Notes: a model not told the origin generated them from the sequence alone. DNA of 64,000 nt from Variovorax gracilis (GCF_030317115.1 NZ_JASZYF010000002.1:1-64000), one strand, 5' to 3'. Positions 18,375-28,559 are shown, counted from the first letter of the stretch. Program-made: numbers and translations.

Positions 18375-19483
18375 GCGGTGGCCTGGCGGTACTTCTGCCA
18401 GGCGTCGGAGGTCGGGGTGGTTCCCGCGCCGGGCTCTTGCGGCAGCGCGAAATGGCCGTCCACCACCTCGGCCGGGTCGGTGAAGCAGGCCTTGATCCAG
18501 GGGATGTACTCCAGCACCTCGCAGGCCGGATGGGCATAGCTCAGGTGCACGTGGACCTGGCTCATGTCGCCTGCATGCGGCGCGACGGGCAGGCGGAATG
18601 CGTGCGCGGCCTCGCAGACCTGCAGGACCTCGGTGATGCCGCCCATGCGCGTCACGTCGGGCTGCACCCAGTGGATGGCCTGCTGCGCGAAGAACTCCGA
18701 GAACGCATCGGCTGTATAGAGCTGCTCGCCGAGCGCCACCGGAATGCGCGTGGCGCGTGCCAATTGCGCATGGCCCTTGACGTCGTCGTACCAGAGCGGC
18801 TCCTCGAACCAGAACACATCGGACGCCTCCGCGCCGCGGCAGAAGCGCAGGCAATCCGCCAGGCTCCACTTGCCGTTGCCGTCGACCGCCAGCGTGACCT
18901 CCGGGCCGATCGCCTTTCGCACGGCTTCGAGGCGGCGCAGGTCGCGGTCCACGCTCGAGCCGACCTTGATCTTGATGCCGGTGAAGCCTTCGTCCACCGC
19001 ACGCCGTGCACCTTCGACCAGCTTGTCATCCGCGATGCTGAGCCAGCCGATGTCGGTGTTGTAGGCCCGAACCTTCTGCCGGACCTGGCCGCCGAGCAGC
19101 TTCCAGAGCGGAACGCCGGCGGCCGTGGCCTTCAGGTCCCAGAGCGCGATGTCGATCGCCGCGAGCGACAGCGTGGTGATGCCGGCGCGGCCGATCCACT
19201 GCAGCGCAGGGTTGCGGGCGAGCTTCAACCAAAGCCGATGCACGTCGTTCGCATCCTCCCCGACCAGCAGCGGCGCATGGCAGGTCTCGATGCACCGCGT
19301 GATGAGCTGGTCGCCGGGCAGATGCGCGTGCGTGCCGGTGAAACCGTAGCCCTTGAGGCCGTCTTCGGTCTCGACCTGCGCGCCGACCACACCCCAATGC
19401 GTGATGCTGTGCGTGCTGTCGGCGATCTGGCTGCCGGTGACCGGCACATGCAGGATGAAGGGCTGGACGGACTTGATCTTCAC
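18371..19483 (-). CDS. Mandelate racemase/muconate lactonizing enzyme family protein
   Basis: A 370-residue enolase-superfamily enzyme. The N-terminal capping domain is followed by a barrel with the Lys-x-Lys acid/base motif [10 protein letters not shown], metal ligands in [19 protein letters not shown] and VALGEQLY, and a late VAPHAGDM segment that could supply a His. The pattern fits sugar-acid dehydratases or racemases, but the exact substrate cannot be read from these residues. The GTG start overlaps the aroQ stop (GTGA). Cotranscription with aroQ and tag is likely. Confidence 0.85.
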   Translation of the reverse strand: MKIKSVQPFILHVPVTGSQIADSTHSITHWGVVGAQVETEDGLKGYGFTGTHAHLPGDQLITRCIETCHAPLLVGEDANDVHRLWLKLARNPALQWIGRAGITTLSLAAIDIALWDLKATAAGVPLWKLLGGQVRQKVRAYNTDIGWLSIADDKLVEGARRAVDEGFTGIKIKVGSSVDRDLRRLEAVRKAIGPEVTLAVDGNGKWSLADCLRFCRGAEASDVFWFEEPLWYDDVKGHAQLARATRIPVALGEQLYTADAFSEFFAQQAIHWVQPDVTRMGGITEVLQVCEAAHAFRLPVAPHAGDMSQVHVHLSYAHPACEVLEYIPWIKACFTDPAEVVDGHFALPQEPGAGTTPTSDAWQKYRQATA

Positions 19484-19935
19484 TTCGACTCGCTCACGCG
19501 CACCAGCGCCTCGATCGCGAGCGGATAGCCCTTCACACCGAAGCCGACGATGATGCCGCGCGCCGCGGGCGAGATGAATGAATGGTGCCGAAACTCCTCG
19601 CGCGCATGCACGTTGGAGATGTGCAGTTCCACCAAAGGCACGCTCGCGCCCTTGATGGCGTCGTGCAGCGCGACCGACGTGTGCGTGTAGGCGCCGGGGT
19701 TCATGACCACGCCGAACATGCGGCCCGCCGCCACCTCCCGACCGGCCTCGTGGATCCAGTCGATGAGCTGGCCTTCGTGGTTGGACTGTCGGCACTCGAT
19801 TTCCACGCCGATCTTCGCGCCCGTTTCCGCGCACATGCGCTCGACGTCGGCCAGTGTTTCGTAGCCGTATTGCGCGGGCTCGCGCGTACCGAGCAGGTTG
19901 AGGTTCGGGCCGTTGAGGACAAGGATTTTCTTCAT
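19480..19935 (-). CDS. aroQ: Type II 3-dehydroquinate dehydratase
   Basis: A 151-residue type II dehydroquinase that interconverts 3-dehydroquinate and 3-dehydroshikimate in the shikimate or quinate pathways. The N-terminus [17 protein letters not shown], catalytic Tyr in [38 protein letters not shown] and [17 protein letters not shown] motifs are complete. It is the first gene of a three-gene overlapping set on this strand. Because an enolase-superfamily enzyme follows, a catabolic role (quinate-like acids) is possible beside biosynthesis. Confidence 0.96.
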   Translation of the reverse strand: MKKILVLNGPNLNLLGTREPAQYGYETLADVERMCAETGAKIGVEIECRQSNHEGQLIDWIHEAGREVAAGRMFGVVMNPGAYTHTSVALHDAIKGASVPLVELHISNVHAREEFRHHSFISPAARGIIVGFGVKGYPLAIEALVRVSESK

Positions 19936-20000
19936 GACGTGACGCTCCTGTGCCGGGCATCTTATAGTGCCCGGTTCCCGAATCGAACCCCCTAGGACCC

Positions 20001-21107
20001 ATGAAAACCAAAGCCGCCGTCGCCTGGAAATCCGCCGCGCCCCTGACCATCGAGACCGTGGACCTCGAAGGCCCCCGTTTCGGCGAAGTGCTGGTGGAAA
20101 TCAAGGCCACCGGGATCTGCCACACCGACTACTACACGCTTTCGGGCGCGGACCCCGAAGGCATCTTCCCCGCCATCCTGGGCCATGAAGGCGCGGGGAT
20201 CGTGGTCGACGTGGGCCCCGGCGTGACCACCCTCAAGAAGGGCGACCACGTCATCCCGCTCTACACGCCCGAATGCCGCCAGTGCAAGTTCTGCCTTTCG
20301 CGCAAGACCAACCTGTGCCAACTCATCCGCGGCACCCAGGGCAAGGGCCTGATGCCCGACGGCAGCAGCCGTTTCAGCCTGGACGGCAAGCCCATCTTCC
20401 ACTACATGGGCACGAGCACCTTCAGCAACTACACGGTCGCCCCCGAGATCTCGCTGGCCAAGATCCGCGAGGACGCGCCCTTCGACAAGGTCTGCTACAT
20501 CGGCTGCGGCGTGACCACCGGCATTGGCGCCGTGATCTTCACGGCCAAGGTCGAAGCCGGTGCGAACGTGGTCGTGTTCGGTCTCGGCGGCATCGGCCTG
20601 AACGTGATCCAGGGCGCGAAGATGGTGGGCGCGGACAAGATCATCGGCGTCGACCTGAATCCGGCGCGCGAGGCGATGGCCCGCAAGTTCGGCATGACGC
20701 ACTTCATCAACCCGAAGGACACGCCGAACGTGGTGGATGCCATCGTGCAACTGACCGACGGCGGCGCCGACTACAGCTTCGAGTGCATCGGCAACACGCA
20801 GGTGATGCGCCAGGCGCTGGAGTGCACGCACAAGGGCTGGGGCCGCAGCATCATCATCGGCGTGGCCGAAGCCGGTGCGGAAATCAGCACCCGGCCCTTC
20901 CAGCTCGTGACCGGCCGCAAGTGGGAAGGCTCGGCCTTCGGCGGCGCGCGCGGACGCACCGACGTGCCCAAGATCGTCGACTGGTACATGGAAAACAAGA
21001 TCAACATCGACGACCTGATCACCCACACGATGCCGCTGGAGGACATCAACAAGGGCTTCGATCTCATGAAGAGCGGCGAGTCGATCCGCGGCGTTGTCCT
21101 GTACTAG
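20001..21107 (+). CDS. frmA: S-(hydroxymethyl)glutathione dehydrogenase (class III ADH)
   Basis: A 368-residue zinc alcohol dehydrogenase that oxidises the glutathione adduct of formaldehyde with NAD+. Catalytic zinc ligands are in [12 protein letters not shown] and GHEGAGIV; four structural-zinc cysteines sit in [15 protein letters not shown]. The [13 protein letters not shown] and [18 protein letters not shown] segments form the nucleotide fold, and the C-terminus is complete. Product and length match AdhC/FrmA. S-formylglutathione hydrolase, which acts on its product, is encoded two genes downstream. Confidence 0.97.
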   Translation: MKTKAAVAWKSAAPLTIETVDLEGPRFGEVLVEIKATGICHTDYYTLSGADPEGIFPAILGHEGAGIVVDVGPGVTTLKKGDHVIPLYTPECRQCKFCLSRKTNLCQLIRGTQGKGLMPDGSSRFSLDGKPIFHYMGTSTFSNYTVAPEISLAKIREDAPFDKVCYIGCGVTTGIGAVIFTAKVEAGANVVVFGLGGIGLNVIQGAKMVGADKIIGVDLNPAREAMARKFGMTHFINPKDTPNVVDAIVQLTDGGADYSFECIGNTQVMRQALECTHKGWGRSIIIGVAEAGAEISTRPFQLVTGRKWEGSAFGGARGRTDVPKIVDWYMENKINIDDLITHTMPLEDINKGFDLMKSGESIRGVVLY

Positions 21108-21120
21108 AACTGGAACTGCC

Positions 21121-22032
21121 ATGACCCGCATGGACGCACTGCGCACAATCCGGGCCGGCGTGCTGGAAGTCGCCTACTTCGAGGCCGGTCCGGCCGACGG
21201 CCCGCCCGTGCTGCTCATGCATGGCTTTCCATACGACATCCACAGCTACGTCGACGTTGCGCCCATGTTGGCCGATGCGGGATGCCGGGTGATCGTGCCG
21301 TACCTGCGCGGCTACGGTGCCACGCGCTTCCTGAGCGACGCGACGCCGCGCTCCGGCGAACAGTCAGCGCTGGGGGCGGACTTGCTTGCGCTGCTGGATG
21401 CTCTCGCGATCCCGCGTGCGGTGCTGGCCGGCTACGACTGGGGCGGCCGCGCCGCCTGCGTGGTGGCAGCACTCTGGCCTGAACGCTGCGCCGGGCTGGT
21501 CTCCTTCAATAGCTACAACATCCAGAACATCGCCAGGGCAATGGAGCCGGAGGTCGCCGAGAACGAGCACCGGCTCTGGTACCAGTACTACTTCCACAAC
21601 GAGCGCGGACGCGCCGGGTTGGCGGCCAACCGCCGTGGCATCACCCGGCTGCTCTGGCGGCTCTGGTCGCCGACCTGGAAGTTCGACGATTCGACCTTCG
21701 AGCGCAGCGCGTCGGCCTTCGACCATCCGGATTTCGTCGAGGTCGTGATCCACTCGTACCGCCACCGTTTCGGCCTCGTGCCGGGCGACCCGGCCTATGC
21801 CGCCATCGAGGCGCGTCTGGCCGCGCAACCGTCGATCACCGTACCGACCATCACGTTCGACGGCGCAGACGATGGCGTGCGGCCGGTGGCCGATGCCTCC
21901 GCCCATGCGCACCGCTTCAACGGACCGCGTTCGCATCGCATCGTGCCCGGCGTCGGCCACAACATGCCGCAGGAAGCACCGCGCGTTTTCGCGGATGCGG
22001 TGCTCGAACTCGTACCCGCCCTCAAGACATGA
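21121..22032 (+). CDS. Alpha/beta hydrolase, epoxide-hydrolase-like
   Basis: A 303-residue alpha/beta hydrolase. The oxyanion loop is HGFPYD near residue 36 and the nucleophile elbow is GYDWGGRAA near residue 108, so the nucleophile is Asp rather than Ser, as in epoxide hydrolases and haloalkane dehalogenases. GVGHNMPQEAP near the C-terminus supplies the catalytic His. The ATG at 21121 is 13 nt after frmA and the stop overlaps the next start (ATGA). Its insertion between the two formaldehyde genes is unusual and its substrate is unknown. Confidence 0.85.
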   Translation: MTRMDALRTIRAGVLEVAYFEAGPADGPPVLLMHGFPYDIHSYVDVAPMLADAGCRVIVPYLRGYGATRFLSDATPRSGEQSALGADLLALLDALAIPRAVLAGYDWGGRAACVVAALWPERCAGLVSFNSYNIQNIARAMEPEVAENEHRLWYQYYFHNERGRAGLAANRRGITRLLWRLWSPTWKFDDSTFERSASAFDHPDFVEVVIHSYRHRFGLVPGDPAYAAIEARLAAQPSITVPTITFDGADDGVRPVADASAHAHRFNGPRSHRIVPGVGHNMPQEAPRVFADAVLELVPALKT

Positions 22033-22895
22033 CAGATAGCCTGAAGACCCTTTCGCAACACCGCTGCTTCGGCGGTGTGCAACGCTTCCACGAACACGCC
22101 TCGCGCGAGATCGGCCTGCCGATGCGCTTCTCGGTGTACCTGCCGCCGCAAGCCGAGCACGGGCCGGTGCCCGCCCTGATGTACCTCGCGGGCCTGACGT
22201 GCAACGATGAAACCTTCATGGTGAAGGCAGGCGCGCAACGAGTCGCGGCCGAACTGGGCCTTGCATTGATCGCTCCGGACACCAGCCCCCGGGGGCCGGT
22301 GGTCGAGGGGATCGCGGGCGCGACGTCGAGTTGGGACTTCGGCGTCGGCGCCGGCTTCTATCTCGACGCGACGGCCGAGCCCTGGACCGATCACTGGCGC
22401 ATGGAAAGCTGGCTGATCCACGAACTGCTCCCGCTCGTCACCCAAGCCTTTGCCATCGATGCGAAGCGCATCGGAATTTTCGGCCACTCGATGGGTGGCC
22501 ATGGCGCGCTGACGCTGGCGCTGCGGCATCCGGGACGCTTCAAATCGTTGTCGGCCTTCGCACCGATCTGCGCGCCTTCCCAGTGTCCGTGGGGAGAGAA
22601 GGCATTCAGCGGCTACCTGGGCACCGACCGCAGCGCCTGGCTCGCGCACGATGCGTGCGCGCTGATGCAGTCGCAAGTCGTCGCGCCCTATCCGGAAGGC
22701 ATCCTCGTCGACCAGGGCCTGGCCGACAAATTCCTGGCCGAGCAGTTGCACCCGCAGTTGTTCGAGGCCGCGTGCTTCGCAGCCGGCCAGCCGCTGAGCC
22801 TGCGGCGGCACGAGGGTTACGACCACGGCTACTACTTCATCCAGAGCTTCATTGCCGATCACCTGGCCCATCACGGCCATATCCTGCGAGCCTGA
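22029..22895 (+). CDS. fghA: S-formylglutathione hydrolase
   Basis: A 288-residue esterase D family enzyme that hydrolyses S-formylglutathione to formate and glutathione, completing formaldehyde detoxification begun by FrmA. Conserved segments include HASREIGLPMRFSVYLPPQ, YLAGLTCNDETFMVKAGAQR, the serine elbow GHSMGGHGALTLAL near residue 155, and DHGYYFIQSFIADH with the catalytic His. The ATG overlaps the stop of the preceding hydrolase gene, so translation is coupled. Alternative symbols are frmB or yeiG. Confidence 0.95.
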   Translation: MTDSLKTLSQHRCFGGVQRFHEHASREIGLPMRFSVYLPPQAEHGPVPALMYLAGLTCNDETFMVKAGAQRVAAELGLALIAPDTSPRGPVVEGIAGATSSWDFGVGAGFYLDATAEPWTDHWRMESWLIHELLPLVTQAFAIDAKRIGIFGHSMGGHGALTLALRHPGRFKSLSAFAPICAPSQCPWGEKAFSGYLGTDRSAWLAHDACALMQSQVVAPYPEGILVDQGLADKFLAEQLHPQLFEAACFAAGQPLSLRRHEGYDHGYYFIQSFIADHLAHHGHILRA

Positions 22896-22910
22896 ATCGG
22901 CCACCCCCTG

Positions 22911-23519
22911 ATGAATCAAGCCCTCCCCCCGCTGCCCGAGCGCGAGCAGATCGCCCTGCTCGAACCTTTCGACGGCCTCGGGCTCCAGGACATCCGGGTC
23001 GTCACAACGCCGCAGGAAGCGCACGACGCGACGAAGGCGCTGCTCGCCAGCGGCGTGGTGGGCTTCGACACCGAATCGAAACCCACCTTCGCGAAGTTCG
23101 AGGTCTCCGGCGGCCCGCACGTGGTCCAGTTCGCGACGCTCCACGAGGCATGGCTGTTCCAGCTGCATCGCACGGAGTTCCACGGCGCGCTGGGCGCCTT
23201 GCTCGCTTCGACGGAGCTCACGAAAGTGGGTTTCGGCCTGTCGAGCGATCTGGGCCTGATCCGCCAGCGCTTCGGCGTCGAGCCGCAAGCCGTATTCGAT
23301 ATCGACAGCGAATTCCGCCGCCGCGGCTACCGCAAGTCGGTCGGCGTGAAGACGGCGGTGGCGCTGGTGTTCAACCGGCGTTTCGTCAAGTCGCGCAAGG
23401 CCACGACATCGAACTGGGCCAACCGGCAACTCACCGACGCACAACTGCGCTACGCGGCCAACGATTCGTACGCGGCGATCCGGGTGTTCGACGCACTCGG
23501 GCTTCGCGCCGCGGCCTAG
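22911..23519 (+). CDS. RNase D-like 3'-5' exonuclease domain protein
   Basis: A 202-residue DEDDy exonuclease. Exo I is VGFDTESKPTF (Asp and Glu), the middle Asp is in KVGFGLSSDLGLI, and Exo III is YAANDSYAAIRVF with the Tyr-x3-Asp pattern. There is no HRDC domain, so this is a stand-alone domain rather than a full RNase D. It could trim RNA or DNA 3' ends. It starts 15 nt after fghA, and its stop codon shares a CTAG palindrome with the stop of the converging gluconokinase gene. Confidence 0.88.
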   Translation: MNQALPPLPEREQIALLEPFDGLGLQDIRVVTTPQEAHDATKALLASGVVGFDTESKPTFAKFEVSGGPHVVQFATLHEAWLFQLHRTEFHGALGALLASTELTKVGFGLSSDLGLIRQRFGVEPQAVFDIDSEFRRRGYRKSVGVKTAVALVFNRRFVKSRKATTSNWANRQLTDAQLRYAANDSYAAIRVFDALGLRAAA

Positions 23520-24064
23520 CCCGGCGGAGCGGCCTCGGCGAGCCAGGTGCGTGTCTTCGCGACGAGTTCATCCCTCGGCGCTGTCGCATCGAGTTCCAGC
23601 ACACCCGGCTCACCCACCGGCGATTCGAGCGTCGCGAACTGGTTGGCAACGAGGCTGGCCGGGAACATGTGTGCACCGGCCCGCGACGCGACCCGCCGCT
23701 CGGACTCCTCGCGCGTCAATGCCAGGAACGCGAAGCGCAGCCCCGGCACGGCGGCGCGGAGACGCTCGCGATAGTCGCGCTTGAGCGCCGAGCAGGTGAG
23801 CACCGCCCCTTCCGGGTGACTTGCCAGTTCCCGACCCAAGGTGGCGAGCCAGTCGGCCCGGTCGGCATCGGTCAGGGCAATGCCGGCGCGCATCTTGCTC
23901 ACGCTTTCGGGCGAATGGAAGTCGTCCCCTTCGATCAGCGGCAGCGCCAGTTCGCGCGCCAGCGCTGCACCCAGGCTGGATTTTCCGCAGCCGGAGACGC
24001 CCATCACCACCAGCCAATGAAAGGTGTCGCGACCGGGAACGTAAAGCTGCTGCATAGGCTCCAT
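23516..24064 (-). CDS. gntK: Gluconokinase
   Basis: A 182-residue P-loop kinase that phosphorylates gluconate to 6-phosphogluconate. GVSGCGKSSLG near residue 22 is the Walker A loop, and LIEGDDFHSPESVSKMRAGI is the gluconokinase substrate segment; TCSALKRDYRERLR and GAHMFPASLVANQFATLE are further family blocks. ATGs at 24064 and 24055 are both possible starts. The gene overlaps the exonuclease gene by 4 nt at the 3' ends and diverges from the RND operon. Confidence 0.93.
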   Translation of the reverse strand: MEPMQQLYVPGRDTFHWLVVMGVSGCGKSSLGAALARELALPLIEGDDFHSPESVSKMRAGIALTDADRADWLATLGRELASHPEGAVLTCSALKRDYRERLRAAVPGLRFAFLALTREESERRVASRAGAHMFPASLVANQFATLESPVGEPGVLELDATAPRDELVAKTRTWLAEAAPPG

Positions 24065-24118
24065 TGTGTTGCCATCTCTCCTTATGATGGCGGCCTCGTT
24101 GTCGAGAAGTAACAAGTC

Positions 24119-27100
24119 GTGTCCATGGTCCAGCTCGCCCTGCGTCGCCCGTACACCTTCATCGTGATGGCGATGCTCATCGTGCTGGCAACGCCATTCG
24201 TGCTGTTACGGATGGCGACAGACATCTTTCCGGAAATCAATATTCCGGTCATCAGCATCATCTGGAACTACGGCGGCCTGCCGGCACAGGAGATGGGCCA
24301 GCGCATCGCCGGCCAGACCGAGCGCAGCCTGACCACGACGGTGAGCGACATCGAGCACATCGAGTCGCAGTCGCTGGCGGGGGTCACGGTCATCAAGGTC
24401 TTCTTCCAGCCGACAGCGAACATCGAGACGGCCATCGCGCAGGTCGTGGCCTCGATGCAGACACAGGTCCGCCAGTTGCCGCCGGGCATCACGCCGCCGC
24501 TGGTCATCAAGTACTCGGCATCGAGCATTCCGGTCATCCAGTTGGCGCTGTCGAGCCCCACGCGGGCGGAAAACGCGCTGTTCGACGCGGCGATCAACCA
24601 GCTCAGGCCGCAGCTCATCACCGTGCCGGGCGTGGCGGTGCCCTTCCCCTATGGCGGCAAGAACCGGCTCATCTCGGTCGACCTCGACACGCAGGCAATG
24701 CAGGCGCGCGGCCTGTCGCCGGCCGACGTGGTCAATGCGGTCAACGCGCAAAACCTGATCCTGCCGTCGGGCACGGCCAAGTTCGGCGCCACCGAATACA
24801 GCGTGCGCATGAACGGCTCGCCCGAGGCCATCGCCGGCCTCAACGACCTGCCGGTGCGGACTTCCGCCGGCGCCACCACCTACCTTCGCGACGTTGCGAA
24901 CGTGCGCGACGGCTTTTCGCCTCAGACCAATGTGGTGCGGCAGGACGGCGTGCGCGGCGTACTGCTGTCGGTACTGAAGAACGGCGGCGCGTCGACGCTG
25001 GACATCGTCTCCAACTTGCGGGCGTTGCTGCCCGTCGCCGCGCAGGGCATGCCGGCGGACATCAAGATCACGCCGCTCTTCGACCAGTCAGTCTTCGTCA
25101 AGGCTGCCGTGCAGGGCGTGGTGGCCGAAGCGGTCATTGCCGCGGCGCTGACGGCCGCGATGGTGCTGCTCTTCCTGGGCAACTGGCGCAGCACGCTCAT
25201 CATTGCGCTCACGATCCCGCTGTCGATCCTGGCGTCCATCCTCGTGCTCTATGCGCTGGGCCAGACGCTCAATCTCATGACGCTCGGCGGCCTTGCGCTC
25301 TCGGTCGGCATCCTGGTGGACCAGGCGATCGTGACGATCGAGAACATCGAGCGCCACCTGCACATGGGCACCGAGCTCAACGAGGCCATCCTGGTCGGCG
25401 CCGGCGAGATCGGGCCGGCGGCCTTCGTGTCGACGCTTTGCATCTGCATCGTGTTCGTCCCGATGTTCTTCCTGTCGGGCGTGGCGCGATTTCTCTTCGT
25501 GCCGCTCGCGGAAGCGGTGGTGTTCGCGATGTTGGCGTCCTACATCCTCTCGCGCACGCTGGTCCCGACGCTGGTCATGCTGCTGATGGGCGGCGTGCAT
25601 GCCAAGGCCGCCGCCGACACCCATCCGGGCTTGCTGCAGCGGGTCTACCGCAGCTTCGACCGCAAGTTCGAGCGCGTTCGGCGGGCCTACACGCTCGTGC
25701 TGTCGGCCCTGCTGGCGAAGCGCGGGCAGTTCATCGTGCTCTTCCTGGGCTTCTGCGTTCTGTCGTGCCTGCTGTACCCGGTGCTGGGCCGCGACTTCTT
25801 CCCCGGCGTGGATGCCGGCCAGATCCGCCTCCACATGCGCGCCCCCACCGGCACCCGCATCGAGGAAACGGCGCGCTTGGCCGACGAAGTCGAAGCGGCG
25901 ATCCGGCAGCTGATTCCCAAGGACCAGCTCGAAACCATCCTCGACAACCTCGGCGTGCCCAACAGCGGCATCAACCTCTCCTACAGCAATGCCGGAACCA
26001 TCGGCACGCTGGACGGCGAGATCCTGCTGTCGCTGCGCGACGGGCACAGGCCGACCGAAGAGTTCGTTTCACTCTTGCGCGCCGAGCTGCCCAAGCGCTT
26101 TCCGGGCACGGAATTCTTCTTCCAGCCGGCGGATATCGTCACGCAAATCCTCAACTTCGGCCTGCCCGCGGCCATCGACGTGCAGTTCAGCGGCAACGAC
26201 ATCAACGCCAACGCGGCCCGCGCTGCGGAACTGGTCAAGGCCATCCGGCAGATTCCCGGCGCGGTCGACGCGCACGTGCACCAGCGGCTGGACGGCCCCG
26301 GCCTGAACCTGCAGATGGACCGCACGCGGCTGCAGCAGTTCGGGCTGACGGCCGCGAACGTCGGGCAGAACGTGCTGATCGCGCTGTCCGGCAGTTCGCA
26401 GACGGCGCCGGCGTTCTGGCTCAACCCGCAGAATGGCGTCGTCTACAACATCGCGGTGCAATCGCCGCAGTACAACGTGGACTCGCTGGATTCGCTACTC
26501 AACATCCCGGTCGGCGCTGGCGGCGGTGGCGCGGCTGCCGGCAATGCGCCGCAGTTGCTGGGCAACCTGGTCGACGCCCAGCCCGGACGGCAGCCGGCGG
26601 TGGTCTCGCGCTACAACATCAGCCCGGTGGTCGACGTGTACGTCAGCGTCCAGGGGACCGACCTCGCGAGCGTGGCGTCCAAGGTGCAGGCGCTGGTCGA
26701 CGAGATGCGGCCCAAGCTTTCGCGGGGCAGCCAGGTGACGGTGCGCGGACAGGTGCAGACCATGCAGTCGTCCTTCATCGGGCTGGGCGTCGGCCTGGCG
26801 ATGGCGATCGTCCTGGTCTATCTGTTGATCGTGGTGACCTTCCAGTCGTGGATCGATGCAGCCATCATCATCACTGCGCTGCCGGCGGCATTGGCCGGCA
26901 TCGCATGGATGCTGTTCATCACCGGCACCACCCTCAGCGTGCCGGCATTGACAGGCGCGATCATGACCATGGGCGTCGCGACGGCGAACAGCATCCTTCT
27001 GGTGGCCTTCGCGCGCGAGCGGCTCTCGGCGGGGACCACCCCTCTCTCGTCCGCGCTCGAGGCCGGCGCCACGCGCATCCGGCCGGTGCTCATGACGGCA

Positions 27101-27337
27101 CTGGCGATGATCATCGGCATGATCCCGATGGCGCTGGGGCTCGGTGAAGGCGCCGAGCAGAACGCGCCGCTCGGCCGCGCCGTGATCGGTGGCCTGCTGT
27201 TCGCGACGGTGTCGACGCTGTTCTTCGTGCCGGCCGTCTTCGCCGAAATCCACAGCCGCCGCGCGCGCCGCAAGGCAGCGCGCGACACTGCCCCATCTGC
27301 ATCATCCTCGCTCGGGGCCGAGCCCCAGGAGACCTGA
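24119..27337 (+). CDS. RND efflux transporter permease (AcrB/HAE1-like)
   Basis: A 1072-residue inner-membrane proton-driven pump. It has the RND layout: one TM segment, a large periplasmic loop, six TM segments, a second large loop, and the final TM bundle. Motifs include PGITPPLVIKYSASSIPVIQ and VGILVDQAIVTIENIERHL in TM4. Two usual proton-relay residues differ: the AcrB Asp-Asp pair is Asp401-Gln402, and the Lys940 position is Ala956 (GVATANSILLV). The start is GTG at 24119, with ATG two codons later. Adaptor and outer-membrane genes follow, so a complete tripartite system is encoded. Confidence 0.93.
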   Translation: MSMVQLALRRPYTFIVMAMLIVLATPFVLLRMATDIFPEINIPVISIIWNYGGLPAQEMGQRIAGQTERSLTTTVSDIEHIESQSLAGVTVIKVFFQPTANIETAIAQVVASMQTQVRQLPPGITPPLVIKYSASSIPVIQLALSSPTRAENALFDAAINQLRPQLITVPGVAVPFPYGGKNRLISVDLDTQAMQARGLSPADVVNAVNAQNLILPSGTAKFGATEYSVRMNGSPEAIAGLNDLPVRTSAGATTYLRDVANVRDGFSPQTNVVRQDGVRGVLLSVLKNGGASTLDIVSNLRALLPVAAQGMPADIKITPLFDQSVFVKAAVQGVVAEAVIAAALTAAMVLLFLGNWRSTLIIALTIPLSILASILVLYALGQTLNLMTLGGLALSVGILVDQAIVTIENIERHLHMGTELNEAILVGAGEIGPAAFVSTLCICIVFVPMFFLSGVARFLFVPLAEAVVFAMLASYILSRTLVPTLVMLLMGGVHAKAAADTHPGLLQRVYRSFDRKFERVRRAYTLVLSALLAKRGQFIVLFLGFCVLSCLLYPVLGRDFFPGVDAGQIRLHMRAPTGTRIEETARLADEVEAAIRQLIPKDQLETILDNLGVPNSGINLSYSNAGTIGTLDGEILLSLRDGHRPTEEFVSLLRAELPKRFPGTEFFFQPADIVTQILNFGLPAAIDVQFSGNDINANAARAAELVKAIRQIPGAVDAHVHQRLDGPGLNLQMDRTRLQQFGLTAANVGQNVLIALSGSSQTAPAFWLNPQNGVVYNIAVQSPQYNVDSLDSLLNIPVGAGGGGAAAGNAPQLLGNLVDAQPGRQPAVVSRYNISPVVDVYVSVQGTDLASVASKVQALVDEMRPKLSRGSQVTVRGQVQTMQSSFIGLGVGLAMAIVLVYLLIVVTFQSWIDAAIIITALPAALAGIAWMLFITGTTLSVPALTGAIMTMGVATANSILLVAFARERLSAGTTPLSSALEAGATRIRPVLMTALAMIIGMIPMALGLGEGAEQNAPLGRAVIGGLLFATVSTLFFVPAVFAEIHSRRARRKAARDTAPSASSSLGAEPQET

Positions 27338-27341
27338 AAAC

Positions 27342-28559
27342 ATGTCGGAGCAACGCCACGCGGCATTGGCCATCCACCCGATCGCCGTCGATGAAGACGG
27401 CGCTCACCACGAGCTGCCGAAGCGCCGGCAGATCTTGCGCCGCACCCGGATCGCGGTGCTCATCGTGCTCGTGCTGCTGGCAGTCGGCGCCGCGCGCACC
27501 GTGTTCGTCCGCATGAGCAATGCGCGCGCGCTGGAGGCCGGCACCACCGAGCGCGCCGCGCAGTACGTGAAGACGGCCCTGCCCCAGACGGCGGCAGCCG
27601 GCCAGACGCTGGCGCTGCCGGGCACGCTGCAGGGCTTCGTGCAGTCGCCGATCTCGGCACGCGCCAGCGGCTATCTGCGCAGGTGGACCAAGGACATCGG
27701 CAGCCGTGTCGAAAAGGGTGAACTCCTGGCCGAGATCGAGACGCCGGAAATCGACCAGCAACTTTCACAGGCCATCGCGGCACGCCAGCAGGCAGCCTCG
27801 GGGCTGGAACTGGCGAAGAGCACGGTCGCCCGCTGGGAGAACCTGCGCAAGAAGGACGTGGTCTCGCAGCAGGACCTGGACGAGCGCCGCAGCGCGCTCG
27901 CACAGTCCACCGCGAACCTGGCCGCCGCCGACGCCAACGTGCAGCGCTTGCGGCAGACCGAGGGATTCAAGCGCGTCCTGGCGCCCTTCGCCGGGGTCGT
28001 CACGCGGCGCAACGTCGACGTGGGCGACCTGATCGATGCGGGCGGAGGTGGTGGCGGGCGGGCGCTGTTCATGCTCGCGCAGACCGACCCGCTGCGGGTG
28101 TACATCAACGTGCCGCAGGCCTATGCGCAGCTCATCAAGGCCGGGCAGCCGGTCGTCGTCACCCAGTCCGAACTGCGCGGCCAGAGTTTCAAGGGCGAAG
28201 TGGCGCGCACGTCGGGCGCGATCGACACGACCACGCGGATGATGCAGGTCGAGGTGTCCTTGCCCAACAAGGACGGCACCCTGCTGCCCGGTGCCTACGT
28301 GCAGGTCTCGCTGCCGCTCGCGGCAAGCCAGTCGCTCACCATTCCCGCCAACGCGCTGCTCTTCAGGGCCGAAGGCACGCGCGTGGCCGTGGTCGACGGG
28401 CAGGGGCGCGTTCGCCTGCGCACCGTGCAACTCGGACGCAACTACGGGGAGACGGTCGAAGTGCTCGATGGCCTCGGCGCCACCGACCGGCTGGTGCTGA
28501 ACCCGTCGGATTCGCTGGCCGAGGGCGACGTCGTCGTGGTCGCCAAGGAACCGGCGTGA
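27342..28559 (+). CDS. RND efflux periplasmic adaptor (HlyD/MFP family)
   Basis: A 405-residue membrane fusion protein that bridges the inner-membrane pump and the outer-membrane channel. One N-terminal TM segment (RIAVLIVLVLLAVGAA, about residues 30-46) follows a cytoplasmic tail. The lipoyl half-motif SPISARASGYLRRW, a coiled-coil hairpin (about 120-200) and RVLAPFAGVVTRRNVDVGD are visible. CAGGAG precedes the ATG, which lies four bases after the permease stop. Its GTGA stop overlaps the next gene. Confidence 0.93.
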   Translation: MSEQRHAALAIHPIAVDEDGAHHELPKRRQILRRTRIAVLIVLVLLAVGAARTVFVRMSNARALEAGTTERAAQYVKTALPQTAAAGQTLALPGTLQGFVQSPISARASGYLRRWTKDIGSRVEKGELLAEIETPEIDQQLSQAIAARQQAASGLELAKSTVARWENLRKKDVVSQQDLDERRSALAQSTANLAAADANVQRLRQTEGFKRVLAPFAGVVTRRNVDVGDLIDAGGGGGGRALFMLAQTDPLRVYINVPQAYAQLIKAGQPVVVTQSELRGQSFKGEVARTSGAIDTTTRMMQVEVSLPNKDGTLLPGAYVQVSLPLAASQSLTIPANALLFRAEGTRVAVVDGQGRVRLRTVQLGRNYGETVEVLDGLGATDRLVLNPSDSLAEGDVVVVAKEPA

